A stretch of 64,000 bases of DNA from Leptidea sinapis (GCF_905404315.1 NC_066272.1:5208001-5272000), one strand, 5' to 3'; positions 22,246 through 34,192 are shown, counted from the first letter of the stretch. Made by a program: numbers and translations. Notes: generated from the letters alone by a model not told the origin.

Positions 22246-22825
22246 TCAATCCTTTGGGTAAACTTCTATGAGCACTTCCGCTTCCAAATTCCATGGGGGT
22301 GCCTCCTGAAACTTTTTCCCCCGAGCCGTGATCAGGGACGCCAAATCCCGTTCGAAGTCACCTCGAAGGACCCAGTCGTACCCCATGTTCCACAGGAGTG
22401 GTCCAAGAACACACCCTTGTGACACACCGCATGACATGGGCCGACGTCTTAAATAATCCATCTCAGTCATCGTACATGACGGTACGATCCTCTTAATAGT
22501 CTACCATCAGCCGCCTCAGGTACTGTGGCACTCAGCAGCATTAGGGAAGCACTAGAGGAGTGCTAAAGGGAGACTATTAAATGCGTTGGTGATATCGCCC
22601 GGCTCGAAAATCAAATTGGGCGTCGGACAGATCAGTCAAACAGTCAAACCTCACCCAAATGTCGGACTATGCGGGTAAATACCACCCTTTCAAACAATTT
22701 ACTCGCCACGTCCAGCAACACGATGGGCCTGTAGGCTGTGATCGAGTCAGCAAGCCGTTCTGGCTTCCACAGTGAGGCCAGCTCCCCGCACTCCAGTAGT
22801 CTGGGAACCGTCCGGACACCTAAGC
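22246..22825 (-). pseudogene. R1-clade LINE reverse transcriptase fragment
   Basis: On the minus strand the upstream end reads LECGELASLWKPERLADSIT and then AYRPIVLLDVASKLFERVVF, the R1 RT block before the palm. The downstream end reads SCGVSQGCVLGPLLWNMGYD and WVLRG, the R1 form of the PQG-S-LGP-LWN motif; P of PQG is S here. The region between is out of frame and partly deleted, and the YADD box is absent. It is a dead fragment. The R1 clade often targets rDNA, but no rDNA is present here. Confidence 0.75.
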
Positions 22826-22829
22826 CTAG

Positions 22830-24800
22830 GTAGACCTTTCAAAATATTTCCATCCATATCAACTTTGATCCAACCTCTTGATATAACAAAGCCAAGTCTA
22901 CAATTAAAGTAACTGATTTATAATTTAGATTACATTAAAACATATACTCAGACAAACACGGTTCCGCTATTGAACATCTCCGAAATAATTACGAGTTCGA
23001 AAATTACAATTTCCCGTAGACGAGGCGTGGTAATGGCTCGTTAAAGTTGATGAGAGTTACTGATGACTCGTATTTTGCGAAGCGCCTCTTCTATTTCTCA
23101 CTAACAACTTAACAAGTATTCCCGTATTCTTGTTTTATGAAGACAATCACGAAGGTATACCCTGCTGGTTTTATTTATTCTGTACAGAGAAAGACCATCG
23201 CTAAAATATTTACGACAAAATCCAGATCATACTTGATACCTAAGTATCAAGGCATTGTTATATATTTAGAACTAATGTAATAGATTATAAGATCTCGATA
23301 CTCTCTAGTAGAATCATATATGTGAAAACTAGTAAATAGATTTTCGTTTTACAAATAGATAAACACCAAGGTTGTTCATTTTTGAAACCAAAACAAATAA
23401 TAGTAGGATGAAACTCATTGGAAAAGGAAGAGTATATAACAAAGATAGTAATGTATTTTTTCACACCATCAAAAAGATCTCAACGGACAAAATGCATAAC
23501 GATTTTTTTGAATAAGCTGATATTTTGACGTGAGAATTTTCGATTGAAAATTAGGGTTCTTTTTCAATATTTCTGCCAAACTAAAGTAAAAAAATAAATA
23601 ATCCAAATCAAAAAAAAATCTTAGATTTTTTTTAATTGTAAAGAAAACATAATGAATTTTGAGGTTATGTGAATACAAAATTTGAAGATCTTAGAGACTT
23701 ATTCTCGATCAGTATATTAATATTAATATTCGTCTACATCTTGCAAAGAATAATGAGCCTTGTCAGTATCCTGTCAGGCTCGTTGAATTATAAGGTAATA
23801 CAGTTTTCCGCATAGGTTTAATTAACGTGGAGGAAACCTACTATTATTATGTGCTGGTATAACATTTCTCATATTTTATAATGATTTGTTTTTATTGGTT
23901 TTATTTCGCAATATTCTTTCATCATGATCTTCATAACATTACAAATTTTATTATTTATTATAATTAGAATATAACTCTATGAAAATAAAATTTATTTTAT
24001 TCAAATGGACAATACCTATCGGTTTATTGTCATGTAGATTTTATTTTTTGAATAACCACAAGAAATAACAGAAGGTCCTTCTGATTTAAAGTGTAATCAT
24101 TAGCCCATGAAAGTGACACTAATATGATTTGAGTAGAAGTAGCTAAATGTAATTACATCACTCTACCCTTAATCCAGAAACTTAACGGTGGAATATATAA
24201 AATATATGAAAATACACCAGCCACAAACTACGGGCTCATAAACGATAAAAGACTGAGTGCCAAAATCAAAGTCTATTTCGTTGAAATGGTTTTTTCAAAA
24301 CGTAAACCAGTAAATTGCTTTGTTCTGCCCTCGTGTACACTGCGCTTGCAAACTGCTGTAATGTACGTGGGTGTTTAAGGAGAATAATAAATATTTATGT
24401 ATTCAGACGAAGGATTCGCTACGGTCTAATGAATGATCTTTCATACAACTTAAGTGGGGAATAAAGTGATGAAGTCGACTAGAGGCATTTCTTTGAAATA
24501 AGATATGTTCGGCCTCCAGTTGAGATTGTTTATGTTATAACTGCACTTAAGACTCGTCATCTCGCAATCTTATGTTACCAAACAAGCTACTTTAGATTCT
24601 ATTACAATTATTCATTGAGTTAAAAATTTAAAAACCAATTGCAGGAAACTTCACAAACCAATTTACATTATTCCTTCTTCATTATTTATGGTCAGTACTG
24701 ATTCTGTTAACAGTTGTGTTAGGATAGTTATAATATAATATATCATAAACACAGATGTGACAATTTTTAAGCAATTTAGACAAGAAATGTTAGTAATGTT
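22830..24800. other. No gene recognised; AT-rich stretch
   Basis: AT-rich with long A/T runs. No supported gene, RNA or repeat. Confidence 0.4.
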
Positions 24801-24854
24801 TTGGTTTTGCGCCAGTATGAAAGGACGATAAAGAACTTGCAAGAATTTGCTATA

Positions 24855-24995
24855 ACCTGCCTGCTCAGCAACATCATAGAGAGCATTACGCCTGTGCTTG
24901 ATATACCTAGAGGATCACTAGTTGATCAACGACTGTTTCGCCATGCTCAGTCAGTGGGTGATCTTTTAGTATACCTTACACATGAGTGGCAGCCA
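24855..24995 (+). mobile_element. LINE-A reverse transcriptase fragment
   Basis: CATCATAGAGAGCATTACGC, ATACCTAGAGGATCACTAGT, TGATCAACGACTGTTTCGCC and CTTTTAGTATACCTTACACA track the near-full LINE-A at 46.30-46.43 kb base for base with scattered changes. It codes for the VGDLLVYLTHEW box (DLLVYLTHRW in LINE-A) but is frameshifted upstream. It is unusual in being an internal rather than a 3' fragment. Confidence 0.75.
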
Positions 24996-25276
24996 TCGAA
25001 GATAAGGGACAACTCAAAGAAAAATAAACTTTATTCAAATAGGCTTAACGAAGCACTTTTGAATTCATCTTTAAAAATTTAATTTTATTAACAGAATATA
25101 CGATGTGTTCGGAAAAACAACTCGTGAGAACAACATACAAAAAACTAAACGACGACTCTGAGTAAGGAGTACTTTGTAAGGACTGCATCCAAAATATAAA
25201 TCATGTTCGAAGTAAAAAAGCATATTAATATTAAAAATAAACTGCATAAATATGAATTCTCGTACATCAATCTTCA

Positions 25277-25530
25277 CGGCCTTATAAATAAACTTGGTAT
25301 AAAGTTATACCTGATAATAAACCAAGGATATGCAAAATGTTGACTATATCGCTGACAACACTGTCAATACAATAATAATTCTGAAGTTTTCCGAACGTGA
25401 AGAAGCAGCCTTACAAATAAACGCGGGAATCATTATACGTCCGAATTAACCAATCATAAGCAAAATGTCTTTTTGTAAACATTGTGCATATTCTTGGTTT
25501 TTTCGCAGGTATAACTAAATTTATTAAAGT
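25277..25530 (-). mobile_element. Degraded copy of the 263-bp TIR element (see 32928)
   Basis: Starts CGGCCTTATAAATAAACTTG and continues ATAAAGTTATACCTGATAAT, the terminal sequence of the element at 32928-33190. The middle (GACAACACTGTCAATACAAT, TTTACAAATAG-like and CATAAGCAAAATGTCTTTTT) matches its complement. The far end (GGTATAACTAAATTTATT) is decayed. Confidence 0.6.
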
Positions 25531-26470
25531 GAATTTTATTACATCGTCTCAAACTTTTTCGGCTGTGTGTTGCATGTAGCGTGACGGTCGGGCGGCGCCT
25601 ATAGATCGCAGCAGCTGACCGTGTAGTGTATAGACTATTACTCATTGGGCCAGTGCTCCACGCTATTTTGTTTGTTTCAGTCAGTGTTTAATGTAAATAT
25701 TATTCCAAAAATTTTTAGTTAAATGTCTATAATGTGAAAAAAAGTTTCACTTTTACCGTGGTTTCATAATACCACACAATCCTTTTATCCTTTTCAGTTT
25801 ATTTGTACAGCCGTTAGAGTTTAATAAGCTGTTATAAAATTACCATTATATAGAATTTGAAAACAAAAGGAAGGAAGGAATCTGCAGTGAATTTAAACAA
25901 TAGCTGTTAAGCAGCAAGATCAAGCAAGTACAAATATTTATGACGTAATAAATTTGTACAGGATTGAAATATCGTTGACGACGAACTATGCAAAGCGAGA
26001 CTTCACCGAGCCTCTAATTATATCTAACGACCTAAAGTTTACATCGAGACATTAAAATTAACTGCAGTGTGCGTTTGATCTTTCCATTAGGGACAACCTA
26101 TAAATACCGTTCTAAAAAAACAATTTACAAGCTAAAGCCGATCTGTTGAAAAGATTTATACATTACAGATCTATGTTATAGAGCTGTTGAAACTGTCGTT
26201 TTATATGATTTGAAAGAAATGTTACCAATGAAATAACAAACTAACTTGTACTGCCATAGATAGCATTACATGAATAGCAGAATTCCAACCGAGGAAACCC
26301 TGAAAGACCTGTCGGTGAACTTTAATTAATTGAAAAAAATGTAAGCAATCGTAAATACTTGGAGTTTAATTAAGGGAGATGTTCAGGATTGGTTGGGATG
26401 GAGATCCAGGGGGATGAACTTGGCGATATAAGACATAAAAGTCTAGTAGCAGGTATGGTATAAATATTTT
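25531..26470. other. No gene recognised; spacer with a GC-richer patch
   Basis: A patch at about 25560-25680 (GCGTGACGGTCGGGCGGCGC, GCAGCAGCTGACCGTGTAGT) ends in TTTCAGTCAGTG, which contains two TCAGT initiator-like motifs. It might be promoter or 5' UTR sequence; no supporting reading frame is visible. Confidence 0.25.
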
Positions 26471-26539
26471 ATTAATATGTCGTAGTTAAGAATGTCGAGC
26501 CACGAGAAAGTACTAAAATATTGCTGTACTCGTCTTAGC

Positions 26540-26625
26540 TCGGATGTAACTGACGTGCGGTGTGAGTGCGGTCAAGATGGGGCGCCGGGCGAGCGCCGAG
26601 AAGGCAGTCAGGGAAGAACTATTGA
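26540..26625 (+). CDS. Candidate first coding exon (hypothetical)
   Basis: A sharply GC- and CpG-rich patch in AT-rich DNA. An ATG at 26577 in a good context (GTCAAGATGG) opens the frame MGRRASAEKAVREELL. A GTGAGA donor-like site follows at 26626; if unspliced, the frame continues to TGA for 39 codons in total. TATAAATATT near 26457 is a possible but distant TATA element. I recognise no family and can identify no second exon. The codon choice and composition contrast are the only coding evidence, so this is tentative. Confidence 0.22.
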
Positions 26626-26639
26626 GTGAGACGGTTGTG

Positions 26640-27185
26640 TCACACGCGCATGCTGGAAATGCAACGTTCTTATTACATAATCATAAGGATTTGTGAAGTT
26701 TACCTACCATTACGATTGTAACGTTTGCTGCTAATAATGATACTTGTTGTCGTGATCTAAACAAGAATATTAATTGTGAAGATTTATTATTGGCTTATAA
26801 TGTTATTTAAGTAATATATTATGTTATATTTAGTAAACAGTGCTGTAAATCTTTCTAATAATAAAAAAAGAACATACATACATTTTTATTATACGAGTAT
26901 AACAACTGTACTTTTGGGCAATAACTGCGGCCATACCTGTCACAAGAATTAGGGGTATACTTATGTTCTTGTTTGTAGAACGTAGGTGTGGGTGTACCAA
27001 CGCCGCTGTCCCAACCTAGCAAGGCATCCCTTGCAATGAATCCACCATTATGTGGTCTAGTTACAGCTTTATTTTTATATACTTTTGTATATTTTGATTA
27101 CTAATATAACAACAGAAAAAGGATTAAACTTAATATTCTTAGGAACAAAAAAAAAGACTTTATCATAGTTTTGTTAGTTAATAAT
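26640..27185. other. No gene recognised; AT-rich spacer
   Basis: No supported feature; a donor-like site of the candidate exon would make this intronic. Confidence 0.35.
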
Positions 27186-27189
27186 GCTA

Positions 27190-27679
27190 TGGATATATGT
27201 GACCGCGTGCAACACACATCTGCATGGTTTCTCGGGGACCCAGTACTCTGCGAACGGCTGGATCACATGGCATTGCGTAGAGACTTCGCTTCATTGTGTG
27301 CGGTAGAAGATACCGCATTTATCACAGAGAGGGTTCCGAAGAGCTGTTTAACCTGATTCCTGCCGCCGAATTCCACCTTGGCACGACACGCCACAAATTA
27401 GGATATCATCCCCACCATCTGGGTGTATGGCTTTCATCCAGACTGCAGTGTGCAAGGAACTTCCTTCCATGTACAACCAAGCTGTGGAGCGGTGTGTGCC
27501 AAGGAGTGGATGAGCTTCCTTGTGCGGTGTTTCCAGGACAATATGACCTTCATAGAAAGCGTGTACACCTTATGAAAAGGCCGCTAATACTCCTGTGATT
27601 CCTCTGGTGTTGCAAGAGAATGTGGGCTGGTGATCACTTAAATTCAAATGACCCGTACACTCACTCTTCTTCCATAAAA
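27190..27679 (+). mobile_element. LINE-A 3' fragment, 5'-truncated
   Basis: Enters the element at the DRVQ motif and runs to the A-rich end. GDPVLCERLDHMALRRD is intact, followed by a frameshift. The CTGATTCCTGCCGCCGAATT block, the PCAVFPG codons and the GTGATCACTTAA 3' UTR follow. It keeps the unoccupied TTAA (27348-27351) that is occupied by TTAA-M in the copy at 7.9 kb. Confidence 0.85.
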
Positions 27680-27699
27680 TAATATTTTAAAATAAAACT

Positions 27700-28470
27700 A
27701 AAATTTGTCATGTGGTACATTAACTTATACTTTAATATAAACATTATTCAATTATTATACATCGTGCGAAAATATTGCTACAATAAAATAAAACATAAAA
27801 TAACCTGCAACATACACACGCTAAAAATCATTCCAAAAGTTCCGCCGTTCCAGGAATTTAATATAAGTTCAATACTGCTCCGAGCTTATTTGGCGAACAG
27901 ATGAAAATATTTCTTCGACAAAAATTTGAGTTGGGAGTTTCGAAATAGTCTGTGTAAATTGGCGATAAAATGGTAAGAGTAACAACGGATGGAAATAAAA
28001 AGACAAGAACGAAGCGACGTTTGTTGTTTGAAGATAAAACTCTTGCATTGTTCTAGAAATTGTAAGTAAAAACAAAAGATACGTCGACTTAGAGCAACGG
28101 CCATAATTAATTATACTCGTTCGGAGAAATATTCCCGTATTGGCGCTCATGGCTTTTTATTAATGCGCTCACAAACGAAATTATTATTGTAACTGGAACA
28201 GGTTTATTATCATATTAAGATATGCATTGCTGTAACAGAAACAAAGTATGTTGTATTAAGTATTAATTTAATGAGAGCGGTTTACGACTGATGCAAATAA
28301 CGTATAAGTAATCAAATGTTTGATATTTCTTTATTCACAATGGTAATAGTTGTATTAATAACGATATTTTGTAAGTATGTGTATATAATATTATAACATT
28401 TTGAATTTCTTAATTTAAATTTATAATTCACAACTTCAATTTATTTAAACAGTTTGTTATTTTAAGTATA
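27700..28470. other. No gene recognised; AT-rich spacer
   Basis: No supported feature. Confidence 0.4.
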
Positions 28471-28474
28471 TCTC

Positions 28475-28545
28475 TGGTCGCAGGTTCGAGTCTCGCATCG
28501 TAAATTTTTGTTACGAATTTAATTTAACATATAAATATGTAGTTT
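28475..28545 (+). mobile_element. tSINE fragment (T-arm onward)
   Basis: GGTCGCAGGTTCGAGTCTCG includes a B-box match and is followed by CATCGTAAATTTTTGTTACG, resembling the T-arm/acceptor and early tail of the tSINE copies. The 5' half of the head is absent. Confidence 0.45.
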
Positions 28546-29030
28546 ATAGCAAAAAATTATACATAAGAGGATAAGTAATACTACAAACATCGTATCAAAG
28601 GAAGTAACAATGCCAGCACTTAATGTCAATGGTTCGAGGAAGTAAAAACATGGAGTAGAAATAATGCTTTGTATTAACGTGGCCGTTTCATTTTACGTAC
28701 ACGCCGACCGTCTGAACCTGAGTGCTAACCGACCGATGAAGCTAAGTACGTTGTTAAGGAGCTTGTTCGATTTTCATTGGCGCTTACGATCCTTGATAGT
28801 CCTAGACATGCTTTATTTAGTCAATTATATTGAAGTTGTGCTCTTTGTTGAATCTTATCTAGTTCTATGTAACTTCATGTTGTTTTATTTTACAAGTTCC
28901 GTCGCTGAGAAGTAATGAAGGTTTGATTGTCTGGTACCAGGGTTTGTTGTTCGATACATTCATTTCTAAATCTGGGTAATTTTAAGTTATTCTTATATTT
29001 TTGAGACGTCTTAAAGCCTTAGATAAGTAA
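28546..29030. other. No gene recognised
   Basis: An 83-codon frame at 28664-28915 (MLCINVAVSFYVHADRLNLS..., hydrophobic toward its end) starts at ATG but has no recognisable family, splice context or neighbour. I do not call it a gene. Confidence 0.3.
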
Positions 29031-29300
29031 TACGCCTAGATAGAGCCTCTTACCGTTACAACAGGCCAAGTTGTTGCATCACTTTACATATTATATTGTA
29101 GTTGAAATCATTTGCAAAACGATGAAAATGTAAATATTGGTTTAAAACAGTGGCAATGAGTTTCTTGCTACTTCTTCTCGTTAGCTCGACCCTATACGAA
29201 GTAGCGGTAGATTCAATAAGACAAAAGATTTTTATTGACATTCATAAGTGTCATTTCCGTGACCTGTGACATGAATAAAGTTATTTTGATTTGATTTGGT
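29030..29300 (+). mobile_element. LINE 3' UTR fragment (third family)
   Basis: AGATAGAGCCTCTTACCGTT, CAGTGGCAATGAGTTTCTTG and CTTCTTCTCGTTAGCTCG match shreds at 18.76 and 17.69 kb. It ends with ATGAATAAAGTTATTTTGAT and a TTTGATTTGATTTG repeat, a typical LINE 3' terminus. No ORF2 remains. Confidence 0.5.
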
Positions 29301-29487
29301 TTATTACTTTAGTGTGCGTGCATTTGCAAAAAAAGAATACAGTTCACCGCAATTTTGTGCGACGAATTTACAGTTGTCACAGTCTATCTAGATGTATAGT
29401 TGTATCTAGATGTAGGTATGTATGTATAGTTGTCACAGCATATCTAAGGTAGAATTGTCACCATATTGATTAATCTAAGCTTGCATT

Positions 29488-29776
29488 GGTGGGAGGCTCC
29501 TTTTCACAGGATGCCGGCAGATTATGGGTATCACAGCGGCGCCTTTTTCTGCTGCGAAGCAGTAATGTGATAGCATTACTGTGTTTCGGTCTGATGGGCG
29601 CCGCTGCCAGTGAAATTACTGGGCGAATGAGACTTAACATCTTATGTCTCAAGGTGTCGAGCACAGTTTGGGTTTTTCAATAACCCTTAGCGGCAGTGCA
29701 TTGTAATGGGCAGGTCGTTACAACTACCATCAGCTGAACGTACTTCTCGTCTTGCCCCTTATGGTCTTATAAAAAA
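29488..29776 (+). mobile_element. SL300 SINE-like repeat, full 5' end
   Basis: GGTGGGAGGCTCC start, CAGCGGCGCC...GGGCGCCGCTG long-range stem, GCAGTAATGTGATAGCATTACTG hairpin, and a TTATAAAAAA end. Between GTGTCGAGCAC and GGGTTTTTCAATAACC about 20 bases with the left arm of the last stem are missing. Confidence 0.88.
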
Positions 29777-29924
29777 TATCATACCATATAAAAAATTGGT
29801 AGTGATGAATATACACGTGTGTTAGTGCTACATGTGGTTACTCAATACTAAAATTTTCATCGAGATCAGTCAAACCCTTCTTGAGTAAATCAAATAAAAA
29901 GTATAAGTGCAAGTTGGTTCAAGA

Positions 29925-30020
29925 TCACCGTAATACGTTGGACGAGGGCAGCCCAGGACCGATGTTTGGGAGAGGACTTTATCTAGCAGTGGACGTCTTC
30001 CGGCTGATGATGTTTATATC
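29925..30020 (+). mobile_element. RTE-type LINE 3' end
   Basis: AAGATCACCGTAATACGTTG, AGGACTTTATCTAGCAGTGG and ACGTCTTCCGGCTGATGATG form the end of RTE ORF2 (the ...LSSSGRLPADDV-like 'CAGTGGACGTCTT' block) and its TGATGA tail. A second, related copy is at 33405-33590. Confidence 0.6.
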
Positions 30021-32300
30021 ACAATAGTAGTATTATCATTTTGTAGCATTTGTCGAAAAAAGTATAAGTAACAACATCGCATACAACTTTATGCAGAAGT
30101 AGATGGATCTAAAATGAATTATCGATTTTATATACAATTTTTCACAGTCTTAAATTAATTAAACTTCACCGAATTATCATCATCAAACATCGTTTGGCCT
30201 AAAATACATATTATTTCGAAGTTAAAACGACCAGTGATGATGTAATCGGCGAAGTGTTATCAAGCAGCCAAGTCTTTCAATAGATAACAATTAAATAAAA
30301 CGTAAAATATACTCAAAACGTAGTTGTTCATACGCTGAATTATTGTTGTTTTCATTCCAATCCAATCAATGTTTAAATTGAGCGTTGTTCCAACCAGATT
30401 GGGCTATTCATTCATCCCAATCGAATCAATACAGGTGACGAGAATAGACAACAATTTGTAGCCGAGCCTCGTTACAATGAACGAATAATTCTAAATACGA
30501 ATTTATTGTATTTGATTGAAGTATCTCACTTGACTGATTTAAAATAAAAAACCAGTCAAGTGCTTGGCGGACACACACAAATAGTTCCGTACCATGTTGC
30601 AAAATATTACTAAATGCTACATTTTTCTTAATGGCAACATTTTTTTATATGTTTTATTAATTTCCTTTTTTTAAACATTTAACCTTGGTTTTGTCTTACA
30701 GCACAATTAATTGGATTATTGTGTTCTGCCTATGCAACTTACTACTAAATTACCTTTCTATAAGTGATTATTTTTTAAATAAGTAAGCTAGATGCTTTTT
30801 CAAATAACATACATAAAAAAAATTCGGGCTTATTTTACGGAAATCCGTTCCTATTTCCAATATTATTATAATTAAAATAGTTTTAATTCCGTTTAGTTTC
30901 ACGAAACACGAGGCATCGTCAGGAGCAGTTGACTCGTCAAATGATGTAACGAGAGTGACTTGACTCTAGTCATCATCATTCATAATATTTAAAATAATAA
31001 AAACTTTTCTGCGTAGCATGCTTTTTATTGTGAATTTAATTTTGCTAAAGATTTCTTAATCTAAAACCGTAACTTCTTTTGAAAGTTCTAGATGAGCAAT
31101 ATTTTCAATCTTTGGTAAACCTGGTGATTATTCCCGAGCGCTGCTGTCAAATAACTGTTGTTTTAAATTAATGTTCCCTTTGAACATAGAGATTCTCATA
31201 ACCGTAATGTGTGCCTCGTCGGACGGTTCGTGTCGGTTTATTTGTGTCCCTATTAATCCGTTCCGACATTTTTGCTCCCCGTGACCTAATTTTGCCGACG
31301 AATGTCAGGAAAAATTTTGTAGGAAAAGCGGCATATCACTAATGCGACGTTACAATTAATCATATCAACACAATGCATGTCATGGAATAAAGGGAAAAGT
31401 TTATGTTGTCGTGTTTGAATTATTTTTGGGAAAAATGTTTCTGTGGGATTCGAGTGAAATGTTTTTCATATTTTTAGGGGTAAATTTCAAATATGTTAGA
31501 TTATATATATTTTATTTAATAAGACATCTCTAAAAGTTTTCTTTAGTAATACACTAAGTTTTTAATAGATACGTGATACGAGCTATTATTGGCAGAAATA
31601 ATCGAAAATTAACTTTTATGAGTTTTTTTTTAAGCTTCGCCACCAAGTACTTATGTATTTATGTATGAAACGGTATCTTGAAAGATGATTTTCATCCTAA
31701 CTTGCTTATATTCCTCCTTTCTTATATTCTTATCAGGATCACCATAGTCATCATAGTCGTTAAAAACATTTAAACGTGAGTTATCAGACTATATTGTTTC
31801 AAAGTTTTTATAAAACACATGTCTGAAATTGTTTGTTATGTGACAGTGACCTGTAAAAGTGTGTAATCATAAATCTTGTGAAGAAGAATAAGTACTATAA
31901 TGTATATGTATGTACAGAACATGTAAAAAACGGCGGATAAATTATTACATCATTTTATGTTCTCATGTAAGTGACAATATTATGTTTTTAATGAGAAATA
32001 AATATCTTTAAAGCTATCACCAGATTAATTTTAATTTCTTTGTATTTGTGTCATCTTAACGTAAACTTTATAATCATCCGACTTGGAATACAGGGAGAAG
32101 TTCTAAATTTTTACGTGTTTTTAATAAATATGTTTGATACCCCACACATTCATCGTTTATGAACCAATTTAAAAAAAACTCATGTCAAAAATTATGATCT
32201 TCGACGATTCTATGAAAAAGTGAGGGAATTTGTCTTATATAGGTAAACCTATTTGGTGAAGTGGAATCAATAATGAAGACCACGAATGGCCACTGAATCA
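30021..32300. other. No gene recognised; long single-copy-looking stretch
   Basis: At 30527-30562 a 10-bp stem CACTTGACTG...CAGTCAAGTG precedes CTTGGCGGACACACACAAAT and AGTTCCGTACC. This resembles a repeat I know from Lepidoptera (AACCGGCCAAGTGCGAGTCG ... GGTTCCGTAC). AAACACGAGGCATCGTCAGG at 30902 resembles the core of the element at 35919. The patches at 30340-30480 and 31190-31360 are less AT-rich and could be conserved non-coding DNA. No gene seen. Confidence 0.3.
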
Positions 32301-32927
32301 TTTAAGGTAGGATTTTGCAAGTACTATCAAACAATGCGACGCTGATGTAGTTTGCATTATAACTGCGAATACAGGGAATATTCACAACCTATTGACGAAA
32401 TCTGCAATCCGGACTACTTCCTTTGAACATGCGAACGACGGTTGGCTGTCACGAGGGAATTAACCAATTATATATTCCATACACCCAGATATGCTGAATC
32501 ACGGACTACAGCGAACGATCCTGAAACAATCCGCAGCTCAATAGACATACACGTAGACTACTCGACTCAATACGTTTCACATACATAATTAAAAAATATA
32601 AAAGCATACATTTTATAACAAAAGAAATTGAAAATAAAAATTACATATTGTTATCTACAACATTTTTGAGTTTTTTCTTTTCTAATGGTCATGGAAGGAT
32701 AATAAAATAGGACAGGTACATGATTTCATAAAGGAGTCTAATACCTACATGCCTAGCATCGTCAGTTACAGTTGTCAATAAAACCCTTATAGTTTGGTCC
32801 ATGATAATCGTTTAATTAATTATCTACCACCAGTTCGGACTCAGCTACTTCATCGGTTCTTCTTCACCCAAGGAAACTTTCTGTGAACAAATGCTTGATA
32901 AGTTGTTGGAAAAATTAAAAACTCTAT
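32301..32927. other. No gene recognised; GC-richer patch
   Basis: About 32310-32580 is less AT-rich and lacks runs, but all frames are short. Not in any repeat family I can see here. It might be regulatory DNA. Confidence 0.25.
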
Positions 32928-33190
32928 CGGCCTTACAAATAAAATTGGCATAAAGTTATAACTAAGCATAAACCAAGAATATGTCAAATGTTTACAAATA
33001 GACATTTTGCTTACGAATGGTTTGTTCGGGCGTATAAAGTTTCCCGCGTTTATTTGCAAGGCAGCTTGTCATTTGGAAAACTTCAGAATTATCATTGTAT
33101 TGACAGTGTTGTCAACGATATTGTTAACATTTTACATTTTCTTTGTTTATCATCAGTTATAACTTTATACCAAGTTTATTTGTAAGGCCG
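32928..33190. mobile_element. 263-bp TIR element (MITE)
   Basis: The two ends are inverted repeats of about 36 bases: CGGCCTTACAAATAAAATTG, GCATAAAGTTATAACT at the left, and AGTTATAACTTTATACCAAG, TTTATTTGTAAGGCCG at the right, with two mismatches. The interior is non-coding. A partial second copy lies at 25277-25530. No certain target duplication is visible. Confidence 0.8.
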
Positions 33191-33404
33191 TAAACGTTTA
33201 TTTCAAACTAAGGAAAATTCAAATTGATCTATACACGACGGATTTGAAACTTTATTTTATTTATTTGATTTGACAAACAATAACACAACAATTATACAAT
33301 GAACTATTGTTGATTGAGGCGTCAATACCGGAAACCACCATTTAATCAAAAGTTAATTTTACAAGCTGATTGAGAGCTAAGCATACCAATATGGAACAAC
33401 TACG

Positions 33405-33590
33405 TAATGTTATTGCAACTACGTACCGGAAGACGTAGTGTTGTGTTGGTAGGACAACCACCCCAAAAGATGGACCTATGATCTAGTCAAGATCGCCGCA
33501 ACAGAGCCGCTGATCATCGTAGAGATAATTGTGGTAGGCCTTTGTCCAGCAGTGGACATCTTCTGCCTGAAATTATGATTGTAATGACGA
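33405..33590 (+). mobile_element. RTE-type LINE 3' end
   Basis: CCGGAAGACGTAGTGTTGTG and GACAACCACCCCAAAAGATG correspond to the G-R-R-x-V-G-R-P-P-x-R-W segment of RTE ORF2, and CTTTGTCCAGCAGTGGACAT to its last codons. A TTATGATTGTAATGACG tail follows. Frames are broken. Confidence 0.6.
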
Positions 33591-33599
33591 AACATCATA

Positions 33600-34192
33600 T
33601 TAAGATAAGAATTTATTACGTATCATTCGTAAAAGCCATTCAAAAGTCTATCCGAGGCAAACTTTTTGAGGGGTAACAAAAATTTGAAAAATACAACACT
33701 CGATAACCATTATTGTTAACATTCAACTCATCTACGCAAAAAATACTTTAAAAAAAAACAGTCAACGCGGGCGTCTGCATACATAAACATATTCCGTCCC
33801 TTAAAATAATATCCAAAAACCTCAGCTATGAATATTTACGAGTCCCTTCAAGATTGACGTGTGTCTCGCAACATCTCAATTATACAGTATACACCTAAAA
33901 TAACAACGCGCTCTTGGGTGGTCCGAACCCGGAACAGGCCACGGTAATGAGAACTTCTATCGCCCGGATAAAGTATTCAAATTTTTATAGGTGCTGAGGT
34001 AAACGCTTGTAAAGTTTTATAGTTGTTTTCCTTCATGATATGGAACGTGCCGTCTACTCCTGCTTCTATTTTGATACGAGGTGTCTTTTACACTTCGTAT
34101 CAAAATAGCTTTTTCAGCAATTTGCTTGCTCATGAGCGTTGATGCTCTAACATAGTATGATGAAAGGCATAAAAAGGCATAAAATGATTTTT
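33600..34192. other. No gene recognised; contains one hairpin
   Basis: Unique-looking DNA. Only the 19-bp hairpin at 34066-34108 stands out (separate entry). Confidence 0.4.
34066..34108. repeat. Hairpin, 19-bp stem, 5-nt loop
   Basis: CTATTTTGATACGAGGTGT (34066-34084) pairs with ACACTTCGTATCAAAATAG (34090-34108). The single non-Watson-Crick position is a G-T wobble, so in RNA the stem is fully paired. Pairing does not extend beyond the stem. Confidence 0.85.

Noticed and set aside
28664..28915. 83-codon hydrophobic frame as a gene
   Set aside because: Starts with ATG but has no recognisable homology, splice sites or regulatory context; frames of this size occur by chance here.
30527..30562. 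Transcription terminator hairpin
   Set aside because: A 10-bp stem in a eukaryotic spacer that resembles the edge of a known dispersed lepidopteran repeat, not a terminator.
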